Part shown: positions 1 to 13,145 of the stretch, piece after piece
Numbering within the stretch: position 1 is the stretch's first letter
Layout of the letters: every line of letters starts with the position of its first letter
Assembly (NCBI RefSeq): GCF_002775205.1
Contig: NC_036459.1
Span: 5,897,466-5,961,465, forward strand
Origin: Xiphophorus maculatus
Taxonomy: Eukaryota; Chordata; Actinopteri; Cyprinodontiformes; Poeciliidae
Reading direction: 5' to 3'
DNA: 64,000 nt
The notes under the pieces: generated by a model
What the model was told of the DNA's origin: nothing
What the model saw: the letters and a program-made list of their open reading frames with translations, nothing else
Databases searched by the model: none
Program-made: the position numbers and the translations under genes

Positions 1-648
1 AAGTTATACTTTGCAGGAAGTCAAATAGCAGTGCATACATATTTTTAAGAGTAAAATTGACTCTACAAGTCTGGGAAAAGTGTATTTTCTGCTCCACTGG
101 AGCGTGGGTGCCACCTCAGGGCTAATAAAGGAATTACAGTTTGAAGATACAGTTTCCATACACGCATCATTACTGTGAATAATAGTAAGTTTTGAATGTC
201 TAATTTGAATGTCTAGACCGTTCAATGAAAACTTGATTCAACTATCAAAATTCAAATTAGATGCAAAAGTTTGAGTTTAGTGTAGATTTTCAAAACAAGA
301 TCTAAGTAATACAACTAAACCCACAAATATTTGGACAGCTGTTGAAGTTGAACCTCTGCCGTGGCTCCATATCATATTGAATATATGGTAGATTTGTACT
401 GCACTGCGTTTGAATTCTTTCTTTACCTCAGTGAAATAATTCTGACTTTAAATGCTGGTCTAAAGCGACATGCGTCATTCGTTCCTGTTTGTCATCCTTA
501 TTTCCATCAGAACTAAACAGTGAGTTATGCTGTCCTGCTCTAAAATCCAACCGGGTCCTGCATTCACACTCATCTTGATGACTTCCTTCCCATCTTTGTG
601 TCCAATGTCTCAGTCTCTCTCTCTCTCTGTCTCTGTCTCCCCCTGCAG
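1..648 (+). other. wnk1: wnk1 intron (partial)
   Basis: This is intronic sequence upstream of the first recognisable wnk1 exon. It is AT-rich and ends in a long CT-rich polypyrimidine tract (about 609-645) followed by a CAG acceptor at 646-648. I see no exon-like or RNA-like structure in it. The rest of the gene lies to the left of the window. Confidence 0.6.
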
Positions 649-2213
649 GGACAAACAGCACCAACGCAGTGAGCGGTTCAGAGGGGCTGGGTCAAAGCCA
701 GGGGGGTTCCCAATGTCTGGCGCCCAACATGCCAGCACCCCACCAGAGGAAAGGAACCTTCACCGATGACCTCCATAAACTGGTGGACAACTGGGCCAGG
801 GATGCCATGAACCTCTCACAGGTCGGCAGTGGCCATGTTTTTGATATGAGTAATGTGGCTCTCCGCCCAGGGCAGAATGAGTTGTTGGGACGATCGATGG
901 TACTTGAAAACTGTCCTTTTTTTGTGTGTTTTTTTTGCGTAATTGTGTAGGAATTACATTTTTTTGTAAAGTTCTGTATGGAGTTCTTAGATCTTTATGT
1001 TTATCTCTGTCACTATGAGGGTTTTTTTTTTTACATACTAGGCTCTTTTAGGTCGTTTGAAAAAAGCTAAACAGGCCACTATAGCGAAGAATATTGTGCA
1101 GTCACAGTATTAAAGCAGTTAATGATACTCTTTTAAGTTTGCATTTAATCATTGTAGGGTAAAAGGAGTGCCAAACAGCAGCAGCTGCAGCAGGCCCCAG
1201 CACAGGGACACAGTTATGAGGTAACGTACCCCAAACACAACCCATATGAATTAATGTCTTTTTATTTACTGCTTCCAAATCAATTCTTGGCTCACTTCAG
1301 TCCAACACTTAAAATAAAGATATAAACTTATATAAATTTGATTAGATGTTGTACTTTACTGAATTAATACTTCTGGATCCTGAAACCTGAAGTTTAAAGA
1401 CGTGTAGAAAACTCAATCCTGCGATTATCTGGTGCATGTTTGCTTTGCTGCATATAAACTGTGGGAAAAAACTCATCTTAAATTTGCATACTTACATTTT
1501 AACATGCATTTTCTAGTGCTTCACATTTAAAAATAAAAAGCTTGACCTGGTTTCAGTGATACCTGATTAACACTAATGAGTGTTCCTGTTGCAAAACTCA
1601 CTTCTAGCCATTAAATTTAATGGGGTTTTTTAAATGCAAGTTTTATTGTAATTTTAGACCAACTGCTGCTTTGTGTTGTTAAGATCATATTTATTAAAGT
1701 TTTTGGTTAAAATGAGAAGAAATGTTCTTGGTCTATGAATGCATTTTCAATGCACAGATGAGATTTCTTGACCCACGCTGTCGTCGCCGCCTGCAGGTTA
1801 CCCAGTCGGCCAGTCTGGGCAGGAAGTACTCTGCTCCCAGCCAGCTGTGTCCCTGCAGCATCGGAGGCTCCGCCCACCTCCCTGCAAACCCCACCAGCGC
1901 TACCTCTCTGGCTGCCAGAAAAGGCTCCCTCTGCAACCCTCCCGCCTCCTCTGCCCTGCCCCAACTCCAGCCCCCCCAGTTTATCCCCTACGCCCCCAGT
2001 GCCGCCTACACCACCCAGTGGTGCGGTCCGGCTCACAGCATGACGAACCCGCAGCAAGCACCACCGCAGCCTCTCTTAGTCAGCGCCTCCCAGCCTCTGG
2101 GGCCCTACGCCCCTCCACAGGGCCATCTACCGGGACAGGGCCCCTACCTGCTCACTACCACTCTGCAGAAGTCAGTGAGCAGCCCAGGGGGGCCGAACAT
2201 GAGGACCACGTAG
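649..2213 (+). CDS. wnk1: WNK1-type serine/threonine kinase, C-terminal exons (partial)
   Basis: WNK1 is a chloride-sensing kinase that phosphorylates OSR1/SPAK to control cation-chloride cotransport. Only the last three coding exons are here: 649-821, 1158-1220 and 1797-2213, all joined in phase 0. The first encodes RKGTFTDDLHKLVDNWARD, a block conserved near the C terminus of vertebrate WNKs. The second is a 21-residue exon (GKRSAKQQQLQQ...) with a short glutamine run. The third has RKYSAPSQLC, matching the RKFSAPGQLC block of mammalian WNK1, then a Pro/Ser/Gln-rich tail ending PNMRTT before TAG; human WNK1 ends similarly (NLRTT), which favours WNK1 over WNK2-4. The kinase domain lies off the left edge. 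The donor after exon 649-821 (GTCGGC) is weak, but the alternative GTAATG at 850 would put an in-frame stop in the next exon. Which fish wnk1 duplicate this is cannot be told. Confidence 0.88.
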
Positions 2214-3601
2214 GGGCTGGCCGCCCGGGCCGGTTTTACTGACAGACGGCCTAGTTGGACAAGTGAAAGGCGGCTTGTTTTGCAGCCAGAGAAAAATGAG
2301 ATGCACTGGAGTGGAGAAAAAAAATCATAGCAGAAAAACAAAATGTAGGTGAGGCGCCCTCCTTGCTTTGGGGTCGTGACAACCAGCCAAAGGATCAAAC
2401 AGAAAGGAAAAGAAATGCATGTTTTGTTTAAAGAGGTTTCTGACCAAGTGCAGTGTTTGTTGGGTGCATCACAGCAAATGGGAATATCTTTGAAAAGTTC
2501 ATTTTTTCAGTATTTTAATTCAGTAATAACAAATAGATCCATTACACACAGAGTGATATAACTGGAGGATTTATTCCTGTTGTTTTTTATCATTATGGCT
2601 TACAGATGATGAGAGTAAAATTAGCAAAAAAGCAATAACTTTTATTTTAAAAAATGTAGTGTTTTGACCTTGTTATGACTTAAACAATCAGAAGTAAGCA
2701 CAGTTTTTCCTTCCACTAAACATTTATATGTTTGATACAGAACTCTGTTACCAGCGAGATTCTTCAGCAACAATCTGCTGGATTGCTGTCAAGAATATCA
2801 TATTCTGATTGTCTGAGAAACAGAGTTATGAGTTTTTATCACCTACGGTGTAGAATTATCAACATTAAGAAAAAAAACCTTGAGATATATCACTGTGTGT
2901 GATGAATCCCTATAACTCTTGTGTGTCGCAGTTTGAATTAAGCTACTGAAGTAAACAAACTTTTCAATAATTTTTTAGTTTACTGAGATTCACCTATAAG
3001 ATGATTGTTTAGAAGCAAATTATTATTTTTTTCAACTTTGTACTCGTTTTCTTTTTAAAGCAAAGTCTCCAAACCGAGTGAATCCAGCAAAGCACCACGG
3101 CAAATACAGGTGTTTGCACACGAAAGCATGAGTTCAGTGTGTGTAATCTTAAAAAGCACAAAAAAACAAAGAGATCTCAAAACCAGTGCATATCAAGGCG
3201 TTGTACCTCAACTGGTTTTGTTTTTTTGTTTTCCTCCCTCCGATCAATTATTTAACAAGTTGGGGAAGAAGAGGAGAACGGGCCTCATCTGCTCACCGTT
3301 TGGGCCAAACAGCTGCCTCTACACTCCAGATGCCTCCTCCTCGTCACGACTCCGCCTCATCCTCTCACCCCGCCGCTCGCCTTTCTGTGTCGCCGTGTGA
3401 AGCAATAACAGCAGCAACCTTTTAGGAAGGGAAGGGGGGAACAAAACAAAAGAGCTCAAAATGAGAAAAACAAGTGGCCTTGTTATCAGAATAATATCAG
3501 AGTCCTTGTACAGTTTTATTTTTTTCTCCGAATGTCTGCTTATGATGATTCCATTTTGGTGTTTATTTTGGTTTTGTTGGGTTTGTTTTGCTCGCTGCCA
3601 C

Positions 3602-3610
3602 CACACACAC

Positions 3611-3640
<30 letters not shown>
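3602..3640. repeat. (CA)n microsatellite
   Basis: A CA-dinucleotide tract of about 39 bp with one interruption (ACGC), inside the presumed wnk1 3' UTR. The reading frames across it are artefacts of the dinucleotide repeat. Confidence 0.95.
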
Positions 3641-3641
<1 letters not shown>

Positions 3642-3820
3642 ATGCACAAGACGTTCACAAAACAGCAAATACACCCACACAGATGAGGCGTGGCAGCAGT
3701 TTAACTGACTTGGACTGTATGCCTCATTTCTGACTAGGCTGGTTTCAACGTTTGTGTTGAAATAATTGCAAATGTAAATTACTATATTAATGTTATTCTA
3801 TTTAAGAAGAAACAAATAAT

Positions 3821-3826
3821 AATAAA
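3821..3826 (+). terminator. wnk1: Candidate proximal polyadenylation signal
   Basis: AATAAA, preceded by further AATAAT runs and followed within 20-30 bases by GT-containing sequence. It could end a shorter wnk1 transcript with a 1.6-kb 3' UTR. Confidence 0.35.
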
Positions 3827-6800
3827 AAGAAACCCGTGTTCTGTCAACGGACCTGTTACGTGCACATCGCTGTACGATGTGGAGACACTGTGATTATTCT
3901 TGTTTATTCTTAGCAAAAAGAAAAATGTTGTTCGACAACATTAGTTTTTAGGGCGACGCGTCACAAAAAGCATTCAGAGAGCGGTTCGAGTCGTTTCCTT
4001 TTCAGTTCAATGGCGTTCCATCAAAATTTGAAAAGAAAAATGCAAAACCAGGCACGGGCTGGTAATGTCAAACAAAAATGTCCGACTTTCAAAGCACTTT
4101 CACAACAACCAAAATCAAGCTGTTCCTAGAGTTTGTTGCTTCAAAGCACCAGAGAAATTATTTTTGCAACAGGAACCTCAGTAACCACAAATACTGTGCA
4201 TTATGTTTATAACTGGAAAAAAAACATTAGTCTTCCTTGTTGCAAGAAAAGAGTCACATTTCTTTCAGTAAAATGACAATTTGCTGCAATGGATGGAGAC
4301 GGAGCGAAACTGTTTGTCTGATTTGTATACAGCCAGATAAATCTGATTGCTATAGCACTTTCTCTAATTACCTTAAATGTAACAGTATTGCAGAAAATTT
4401 AGCGATTTCTGACACTTTTTGAAATTTTACTGTACTGGAAACTGCTTACATTGAGATTTTGTTCCTTTTTATTATGCAAGGGGAAAGTTTAGCATTTTTT
4501 CAGGCTGCAACAGTTTCTTTGGCATTTCCTTTGAAGGACTTTAAATCGTAGAAACAACAGCACAAAGGATTATTCTCCATTTTGAAACTGTATGTTATTT
4601 AACACCTTGAATCCGGTAACAGGCCCATGCCTTGTGACGTTACTTTCAACAACAAAAAATCATCCTGGCATCCATATTCAAGCTAGTATATATAAAAAAA
4701 AATCAAATGCCTTATTGATGGCTGATCAGCTTCTCTGATTAAAATTGAACTGAAAGTGGAAACTGACCTCGTTCCTGCGTTCGAATGGCAGGATAGTTGA
4801 TATTTAGATAATAAAATAAAGCTAGCTATTTTTTTCTTAATACAGTACTTATATGTCAGACACTTTAAACATGCCCTCTGCTCCCTTTCCACCCTGGTAT
4901 TGTTGGATGAATGTGAATGTATAAACCAATGGTGTCCATTTTAATGTACTTGAAAAGAAAAACTGTTTTGTCTTTTTGTTTTCACTGTTTTTGCCCCTAA
5001 ATCTTAGAGCCTTGGGTTAAAACCGGAGGAACTTATAGTGCCTTGCATCCTTCTTGTTGCTTGTCGGTTGAAAGCGGCAGAATGCGTTTGGATTTTCCCT
5101 GAGCCAACGACGGTTGGCTGCGTTGAAGGTGCGACGGTGATAAACGAGGAGTTTACTTTCTGCAAAAATGCAAACATTTGACTGCTGTTGAAGTTGGACG
5201 ATAAAGATGGGAAGGTAAATCTGTCGTCACTCTGCCGCTGTTCAATCTAGAGGTTGTTAAAGGTTAGAAAAGGCAGTCAGTGTTGTTTCTGTTGCTGTGA
5301 GTCTTTTCATTTTTAAGGAGGGAAGTTGTTAAAGATTGTATCTGAAGCTTGGACCACTCTGTACTCTGGGTGCAGCATGCTGCTTTCTTAACTTGAACTG
5401 AAAGTTTCACTTGAGGTTGTTTGACATAAAAAAAAAAATATCTTATTTTAAGACATCCTTAATTTTCCTCTGAATAGTTTGACATGGTGAGCTGCACAGG
5501 GGTTCTGTAAAATGCAGAAGAAGTGAATGGAAGGAGCTGAAAATCTCACTCTTCTGAACATATCACTGTGTTTTCAGATGGAAGGGTTTAGCTACATTAA
5601 TGTAGCTGTGTAAACAGCATTTGTAATCAAATTCCAGATAAATCGATTTTATAATCCACCCAAAATATTTTCAGACATGCATAATTCCACCAGAATGTGC
5701 TGTTTGGTTACTGGGGATGCAGTGGTTGTGTAAAACATGGAAGCAGCTAAGTCTCACTTTTCTTTACAAAATCAATTTCTATTCTTAGTATGCTAAAGGA
5801 CAGTAAGTTTTTATTTTGTAAACTTACTATCCTGTCAGTTTGGAGGTTTTTTGAGTGCTTGATGCTTCGTTTTTTCACCCTTCACAGTTTTTGTTTGTTG
5901 CTGTTTTTCATCGAGAAAAGGTAAACATTTCTTTAGATGCATAAGGTTGAGGCGGCACAAATGGGAATTCAGCAAATTTTACTCCTAAATGTCTAGGAAC
6001 CGAAGCATGGCACATTTGGGAGGGTAAGCACAGTGATGGTTTTGTTGCTGGGGAATGTATTCAATTTCAGTTACATCACTCTAACGCCCTTTTTTTCTAA
6101 ACATTTTAAATATATCTTGTGCAAATTTGGTGGTTTGTATTGTGGCATTTTCCCCATCCCAAAAACAATTTTTCTTATGCTTTCTTTTTTTTTTTTTATG
6201 TTAAAACTGTGAATGCTCTCTGAGCCGGTTTCCTTTAGATCTGTGAATGAGCTTTCCTCCTGACCCGCAACAATACCACAGCACAAAGACATTTGTGTTA
6301 TTATTTTTTTTTCAGATGACCTTAATGGTGGAATAACATCAGAAGAAAACAGATTTAACAGCATTTAATTTCTGGAGCTGCTCCGGTTGCCAGGCAAAAG
6401 TATTGCTAATGATTTCCACATTTAACTTGTTCCCCATTTAAATAAGTACTTGCAGTGCAGAGCAGTGAAGTTAAAGTGACTCTGTGCCATGAAGCTATAA
6501 AAGAGTAGGACTAAAATGCAACGCCGCTTTAATACAACATTAGCTGCGTTGCTTTTATCCCCTTCTCTCAAGAAAGCATTTTGTCAATCATAACATTAGT
6601 TTCTCATACTTAAACATCTTTATCAATTTGGTCCTTTTTTTAATCATAATTTTTAAGTCTCAGTAGTTTTAGGAGCTGTTTTAAAGCTTGTTTGCTCCTT
6701 CTGCACTGTGTTCAGCGTCGTACAGAAGGGGCTGAGCGAATGACGGAAAAATGACACCTGGGACGGTATGTTTTGCACTTACTATATAGAGTGTTCAAGC

Positions 6801-6866
6801 TTCAAATTAAAAATGAACATTTGCGCTACAACACAATGAAATTTGTTACTGTATTTGTAAAAACTT

Positions 6867-6876
6867 AATAAATAAA
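6867..6876 (+). terminator. wnk1: Candidate distal polyadenylation signal
   Basis: Two overlapping AATAAA hexamers (AATAAATAAA) are followed by a GT-rich stretch (GTTGTTT, then TTGTGGTATTTGTTGG), the usual layout of a vertebrate cleavage site. This is the best end for the wnk1 transcript. Confidence 0.5.
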
Positions 6877-6895
6877 GTTGTTTAAATGAATGGGA

Positions 6896-9800
6896 GAGAT
6901 GAGACTTGTGGTATTTGTTGGATTTTCTTCTGAAAAGACGTCTGATGTGTTGTTATTGTCATCAGTTGTCCAATCACTGATCTAAAACTACTATCATGCA
7001 ACATTTAAATTCATCCCTGCTCCAACACACCGGGTTTTCCCACCAGCATGTTCTTCAGCTTTTAGAGGGATGGTAATGAGGCATTTATTGTATTCAGGTG
7101 TGTTTGAGCAGAATGTTGGCTCAGGACTGGACTTGATCTGCATGGTTTTTAGCAAGTAAAATTGATATTAACTCTTGGTTTTTAACCAAATAAGTTTGGT
7201 TTTTTTACTCACAATGATGTATAAGTGCACAATTGGAATGAGCTTAAGCCTTACAGGTGAGTCTATTTATATTACTTTAAAAGCATATTCTGTTTTTTTG
7301 CAACGTCAGTCTGTTTCTAAACAAAATGGCGGCTGCCTATTTGAGACGCGTCTTGTTAAAAAGAACTTTGCCACGACTCATAAAGACATAATTTATCCTT
7401 CGATTTTGACCAGAATTATTTCTTTGACACCAACAATCAACAGAACACGTTTAAAGTTGCATACAAACAATCAGAAAGTTGTGTGGTGAATGAAAGCAGC
7501 CGAATGTTTTGCTGTTCTGCATGAGGCGATTCATTATTTAGAAAATCAAAGTTCTAGCAATATTCATATTTTGAGGTACATTTTGACCTGAGTTTTACAG
7601 TATCCCATCTTAGCTCTAATACCATAATTATGACCTAAACACCGAAAAGCATCTCCATCAATCATGAAATATAGTCAGTTTTCAAGGCAATAATTTTGTT
7701 ATTCGTCATAAACATGATTTTAAAACTTATAATTGTACAATTTCTGTTCCCTTTAACAGGCAGAAATGGGCTTCTACAATCCTAACATAGGTGTTGCAGT
7801 ACCTCTAACTCTCCACATGGCTGCGCTGCCACACTTCACCTCATAAGTCACTATCCGCATCCTGTTGTATCATAAAATAGCTCGTCTCGCATGTAATCAG
7901 GAAACTGCTTGTTGTGAGGTGTGAATCTTTGCCTATTATCTGTCGCCATGGAGACGGTGGGAATGGCTTGGCCTGCCCAGTAAAACGGGAGGCGTGAGGA
8001 AGGAAAGGAGGAAGGAAAATGAGACTTGCTGCAACACAAAAACAATAAAAAAATTTTTTTTTAAATTCAATCGAGCAGTTTCCCTGCTATGATATGAAAA
8101 CTGAACTGTGGAAAACTCAGATTTTATGTAAAGACATCTGATTAGTCAAACTTAAAACGACCTGTACTAAGCAAAGCAAGTAAAGACATCATCTTTCAAA
8201 GCTTTGTTGGTCCCGTTCATCTGTTAAACAGGAGGAATAATGCAGGTTTGATCATTGGACACTTTTTTATTTAAATAAAATAACTACCTGCAGACTCTAT
8301 ATACTAATGAACTGACTTCTGGGCTGGACCTTATTTAGGAGTATTGCAGTAAAGAAACTGAATACAAATGTGCACCTTTATTTTTATTTGTGCTTATAAG
8401 GTGGAAAACTGCTTTTGCAAGACACAGTAAACACAATTAAGCACTCTTCAACTTAGTTCTCATTTAAGGTGGTTTGTATCGACAACCATCACTAGTTTAT
8501 GTTACAGTCCAGAAAAACGGAGTGCGGAGGCAGTAATAGACCTTTGTCTAATTTTCTGCCGAGCATTCAGAACCTTTAAACTTAAAAAGAAAATCAGTCT
8601 CACTTGTTCTATCTGCATTTTTTCAGGTGTCTGTCAGCTGCCATTGAATGAAACATTTAAGCTCACAACCCAAATGTGAAGAAAGCTGACCTGGATGCAG
8701 CTGAAGCGGGTCGCCCGTTTTTACCCACAACGAGGGTGAAAACGAGTTGGAGTTGTTATTCAGGCCGGGGTTGGTAGGTGCAGCTTGAAACCTGCATTTT
8801 GAATTAAAATCATTCCAAGAGAAGAGACCGAAGCAACTAAGGCAACTTAGGCAAAACTTTTTTTTTTCTGAGTTTACAGAAAATGTTCTGATACCAAAAG
8901 GTGATTTTAATTTTAACGAGCCACAAATGTTACGTGATGGTCTGAGTTCTGCAAAGTGGATATCCTTCTTCAGAGAACAGAACAGATTGATTGATGAGGT
9001 CTGTAGGAAAATCTCATGCTTTCCCTGCTATATCTGTGCTGTTGCAGCCTCTTGGTGTTTAGTGTAATCATGTAGCTCTGTGAGCAGAAGCTGCAGGTCA
9101 GCACAGGGCCGTATGGAAGTAGCTGCAAGCTCCTGCTGCTGTTTTCTTTGGCCACAGAGGGAATTTTTTCATTGTTATTTTTTTTTCAAGTTAGTAGCAC
9201 AGAAGCCTAAATTGAGCTGAAGAAAGTCTGCAGACTGTATTTGGAAAGAGATGTCTAAGAAAACTTATTTGCTAAATGTCAAAAATATCAGGGTTTACTT
9301 CTAGTCAAGAAATGAGTAGAAGTAAATTCTTAAAGAACCAGAAGTTTACGTACTACAAATATTGTGCTTTAAACTCATTTTAAAAGTAGCTAAACAAACC
9401 AGATTGTGGTGTGAAAATGCACTCAAGGACAAAAACAGGGTCATATAGAGCCAGCATGAGACCCCATACTGCATAAACATGAAGAGTTTTCTTATAAGTG
9501 TTTTTAGAATCTCGTATAGTTATGTACACATCTGATGGGTAGAGGAACACGGAACAAAATATTGTTAACAATCCAATAGAATACATTTGTGTAAGAGTTT
9601 ATTTCAGAGCTGAAGCTGTTCTGACTGGGTGACCTGGATAAAACTCCTGTAGTCAGACACTGCAGGCGTTTTGACACGGAGAGCAAAGGCTCATCTCCTT
9701 TACCAAACTTATGGATATGTAGTAATAAATAGTTTTTCTTGGTATGCAAGAAAATTGTTTGTAAAACAATTTTGTCCTTTGGGTCTACGTTTAACACAGC

Positions 9801-10409
9801 TGAACAAATTTCAACCACTTTTAGTTCATATTCAGGCCAAAACCCTCTAGACTTTAAAGACTTTGCTCGTTAAGTTCTTGGGTTCAAAATGAGCAGTAAA
9901 TCTGTGAAATGACAGCCATAAACCATATCATAAAAAGACTCTGATAATGGCAGAGCAATTCTATTTTCACGTCATAGTAAATAAATAATCATCAGTGTCA
10001 ATTAGTTGTTCTTTTTGTAGTCCGGGTTAATGTTTTTTTTACTATTTATACAGCCAGGAGGTGAGGCTGTCCAAGTAGTATGTCATAGTTATTATGTCGT
10101 CTTAGGCACAGAGGTTGGTCCTGCGCTTTAATGTGGAAAATAAAATTGTCCAAACACATGTCCAGGTCATGAGAGGTTGTGAGTAGAAAATTTGCTAAAG
10201 CAAACACTGCATGAGAAACTGCCAGCACTCATTTACTCCAGACGTTTAGAGCTCGGAGATGGTTGAGATGTTGTGTGAATATGTCTGCTGTTTCTTTGTC
10301 TGAACATTGTTGTGTAGGCCAGATACTGCTGTTTATGTAACACTGAGTAATGTGCAAACTGGGTTTTCCGGGTTCTTTGGTTTTATGTGTGTGTGTGCGT
10401 GCGTGTGCA

Positions 10410-10452
<43 letters not shown>

Positions 10453-11879
10453 ATGTGAGGGCTTTAAATGAACCAAGGAACTTTGGAACAGCCTGTCCTT
10501 GACCGGTCCACTTTACCGCTATATACAGGTTCCTTATTACGTCCACGAGGGGGGAAGGGAAACATTTAGCCTTTGGGTGTGTGATGCATTATTGGTAGGT
10601 GAGGAGCAGAGGTGCTGGAAACATGTTCAGCCTGAGCAGATGCAGTTTGTGGGATGTGTGACAGTGAGCTCAAGCTCTGTGGTTAATGCATTGATCTCAT
10701 CTTTCCCCCCCATACTACAGCCATGCATGCATGCATGCTCAGCCATGATGCCTTCATGCAAAAGAGTGGTAGAGGACATCCAGTCTTCCTGCTTAAAAAA
10801 AACAAAACAGTTTATTCTCATAGAGCTATTTTGCCAGATTAAACACAGTAAGTTTTATCTACTAGGTGATGTTTCTGTACTTTTTCCCTTCTGTTCTCAT
10901 TCACTGCAGTGGATAAAATGAAAGTTGTTTACTGGCCTCCACTTCTGAACTAAATACCAGAATCTAGGTCAGTATTTCTGTTGCTGAGGAGCAAGTTAAA
11001 TATAACCTGATCCACAGAAGTTAGCCACGTTTCATTAATATCTAAGCAAGATTACATTTTCCCCTAAATGTTACACTCGTGAGTATCACAGCATTTTGTT
11101 TTCAATTTTATTTATCTGAAAGGATTGTGTAGGGTAGTTCAGGTCTATCCACAGGCCTTTAATTATTTTTTAATACCACCAATAACTGCACAATTTTAAA
11201 CAAACCCTCAGGATGGACCTGTGAGACACTTTGGAGCGTTCTGAGGTGAGTTTGAGTCATTTTCCTGTCGTAAATTATGTATGTTCATTTTTTACTGAAC
11301 GCGCTCAGTAAATTTCTCAAATTTAAGAGAAACATTTTAGAAAGTATCCAGTTTTGTTCATCTACAAAATTATATACAATTTAGAAAATTAGCTGCAAAG
11401 TTATAATTTTTTCCAAACTTTTAGAACTGAAATGTTTCCAAGTCAACAAGTTTCTTTTTTAGCTTTTTTCTTTTTTTTTTTTTTGCAGAGGGACACATTT
11501 CAATCGAGAAATTTCATCACAAGCGCCTTAAATACGTGCTTGTTTTGCAGTTTTTCAGTATTCTGGTGTCAAATGTGAGATTTGGAGCTGCAAACCCACA
11601 AACCTCAACTGAAACGGCGTCAAGAAGAGTGGGCTAAACATCCTCAACTACTATGTGAGATCCTGAGGAGTTATTGACGATAAATAATGAAACTCGCTGC
11701 TGCATGATGATTTTAAAACCTGGGGTGTGATTAGTTTGTTTTTACAGTTCTGTGTTTTAATTCGATTAATGACTTTTATCTTGTTGTGCGTCTGATTCTA
11801 ACTCAAATAGAGACTGGACTTAATTTATACCATGTCTGCATCTCCATCTCACCCACAGGGGTAAAAAAAAAAACTCACG
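6896..11879. other. Intergenic region wnk1-prr5
   Basis: About 5 kb of AT-rich DNA without convincing exons on either strand; frames of 60-140 codons exist but have no recognisable family features or splice logic. It contains one TG microsatellite (10385-10457) and a short CATG run near 10720. A run of T precedes a pyrimidine-rich stretch at about 11450-11490. Confidence 0.5.
10385..10457. repeat. (TG)n microsatellite
   Basis: TG-dinucleotide tract of about 70 bp with GCGT and GCAT interruptions in its first half and a purer second half. Intergenic. Confidence 0.95.
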
Positions 11880-12084
11880 AGCGCACACACACGCGCGCGC
11901 CTCTCGGGTTTCTCTCTCTCTTTCATTTTTTTTTTACTTCCTCCCTGTCTTCCTCGCTCGCGGACAGTGAAAGCTGCGCTGACGGCTCGCGGTAGAGCGC
12001 GCGCGGAGATTCAGAATATTATAACGGAGCTTTTCGTCCTGGACCTTTTCACGCGCATTCAGAGGCGCTATCGAAACCCTGAAG
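11880..12084 (+). promoter_or_regulatory. prr5: prr5 promoter and 5' non-coding exon
   Basis: A CpG-rich patch (several CGCG and GCGC runs between 11880 and 12060) stands out from AT-rich flanks. It ends in CCTGAAG followed by a GTAATA donor, so exon 1 would end at 12084. No TATA box is evident. The start of transcription is not determined; the exon assignment rests on CpG content, the donor site and position upstream of the coding exons. Confidence 0.5.
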
Positions 12085-12488
12085 GTAATATTTGGCTTCA
12101 TTGTGCTATTTTAGCTCATTAAAGTGGGCAGAGAAGTGAGCATGGAAACATTTAGCCTAAACTTGAACTGTCAGTTTGTCACAACAGTGTAATTTGGACG
12201 TTTCCTGAGGGACATTCTCAGCACTGTGCAGATATAGTTATACATTGTGTTTAAACTCTAGTACAGCCTGCAGCTGCCTCATATAGACGCTGTCAGTCCT
12301 GAAGACTAGCACAATAGTCATTTTAAAAAGAGACACCAATGGTTTGCTGTTTTTAACAGCTGGACCACCAACTTGTGGTTTATGTCAGTAAAACAAACAA
12401 CAACCTCCTGCAAGTTACAGGCATTTATTTTAGCACATGTCTGGTGCTGGGTTATAATTTCCCTGTTGGGCTGACAGCCTGTGGAATG

Positions 12489-12502
12489 GTGTGTGTGTGT
12501 GC

Positions 12503-12596
<94 letters not shown>

Positions 12597-12597
12597 T
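12489..12597. repeat. (TG)n microsatellite
   Basis: Long, nearly pure TG repeat of about 105 bp with one GCGCG interruption near its start, in prr5 intron 1. It directly precedes a Tc1-like relic. Confidence 0.95.
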
Positions 12598-12635
12598 TGA
12601 AGCATATTATGGGTGTTCATTTTCAGCAGTGCAGT

Positions 12636-13145
12636 ACTTTGTACAAGTACATACTCCTTCCACTTGTTCACATTTTGTCATGTTACAACCAGAGGATACA
12701 AAATGGACAAACAAAAGTTATTCACTTTGTTTCGCTGATTAAGATCTGAAAAGTGCGCTTTTCATATGTGATCAGTCCCTTGCAAATCTGGAGACCATAG
12801 AAAGGTGAAAGTGTGAAATATTTTTGCAGCAACAGATTGTCTTCTAGGATTACTTGATTCTTTTCTAGAAATCTGGATTAACTTCCCTACCAATAGTGCA
12901 TGTTGCTGCCGAATCCATCTTTCTCCTAATTGAAATGTTGTGTTCAGGATAATGTGCGGTGGTTTTCCACCACTGGTAGCGTTAATCAGGGAAGCCAGCA
13001 AATTGAGGTTTGGTCTCATCTGACCAAAGCACATCATTCTGTCCCCCACATGGCTCTTGGCAAATAACAACCATGATTTCTTGTGGCTTTCTTCCTGCCA
13101 CTCCTCCATAAAGGCCAGATTTATGGAGTGCACAAACAATACTTT
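12636..13145 (-). mobile_element. Tc1-like transposon relic with transposase fragment
   Basis: The left part carries the terminal phrase common to fish Tc1 relics (CACATTTTGTCATGTTACAACC). Read on the minus strand, 12960-13139 encodes a decayed transposase segment in which ESHKKSWLLFAKSHVGD and the following tryptophan-poor stretch correspond to the SHKKSxLQFAxxHVGD region of Tc1 transposases, just before the expected WSDET catalytic block, which is damaged here. N- and C-terminal parts are missing. It lies in prr5 intron 1. Confidence 0.7.

Larger units (their letters stand above)
2214..6895 (+). other. wnk1: wnk1 3' UTR (long)
   Basis: From the stop codon to the strongest downstream polyadenylation signal there is no further coding potential, only AT-rich sequence with a GC-richer patch at 3240-3430 and a CA repeat. 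I interpret it as a 3' UTR of about 4.7 kb, with a possible shorter form ending near 3.85 kb. Length and usage are inferred from signals only. Confidence 0.5.

Noticed and set aside
850-855. Alternative donor GTAATG for the first wnk1 exon
   Set aside because: Using it gives phase 1 and an immediate TAA in the next exon; the donor at 822 keeps the frame and matches the family.
1707-2057. Minus-strand Gly-rich frame opposite the last wnk1 exon
   Set aside because: It is the shadow of the GC-rich wnk1 coding exon.
6071-6364. 97-codon minus-strand frame in the wnk1 3' UTR
   Set aside because: Lysine/serine-rich low-complexity reading with no family match and no promoter or splice signals.
10499-10921. 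140-codon plus-strand frame in the wnk1-prr5 gap
   Set aside because: No recognisable domain, poor codon character, and it overlaps low-complexity CATG and poly-A runs.
12318-12749. Open frames on both strands across the TG repeat (poly Val-Cys or Thr-His)
   Set aside because: Dinucleotide repeats are open in several frames; no family features flank them.
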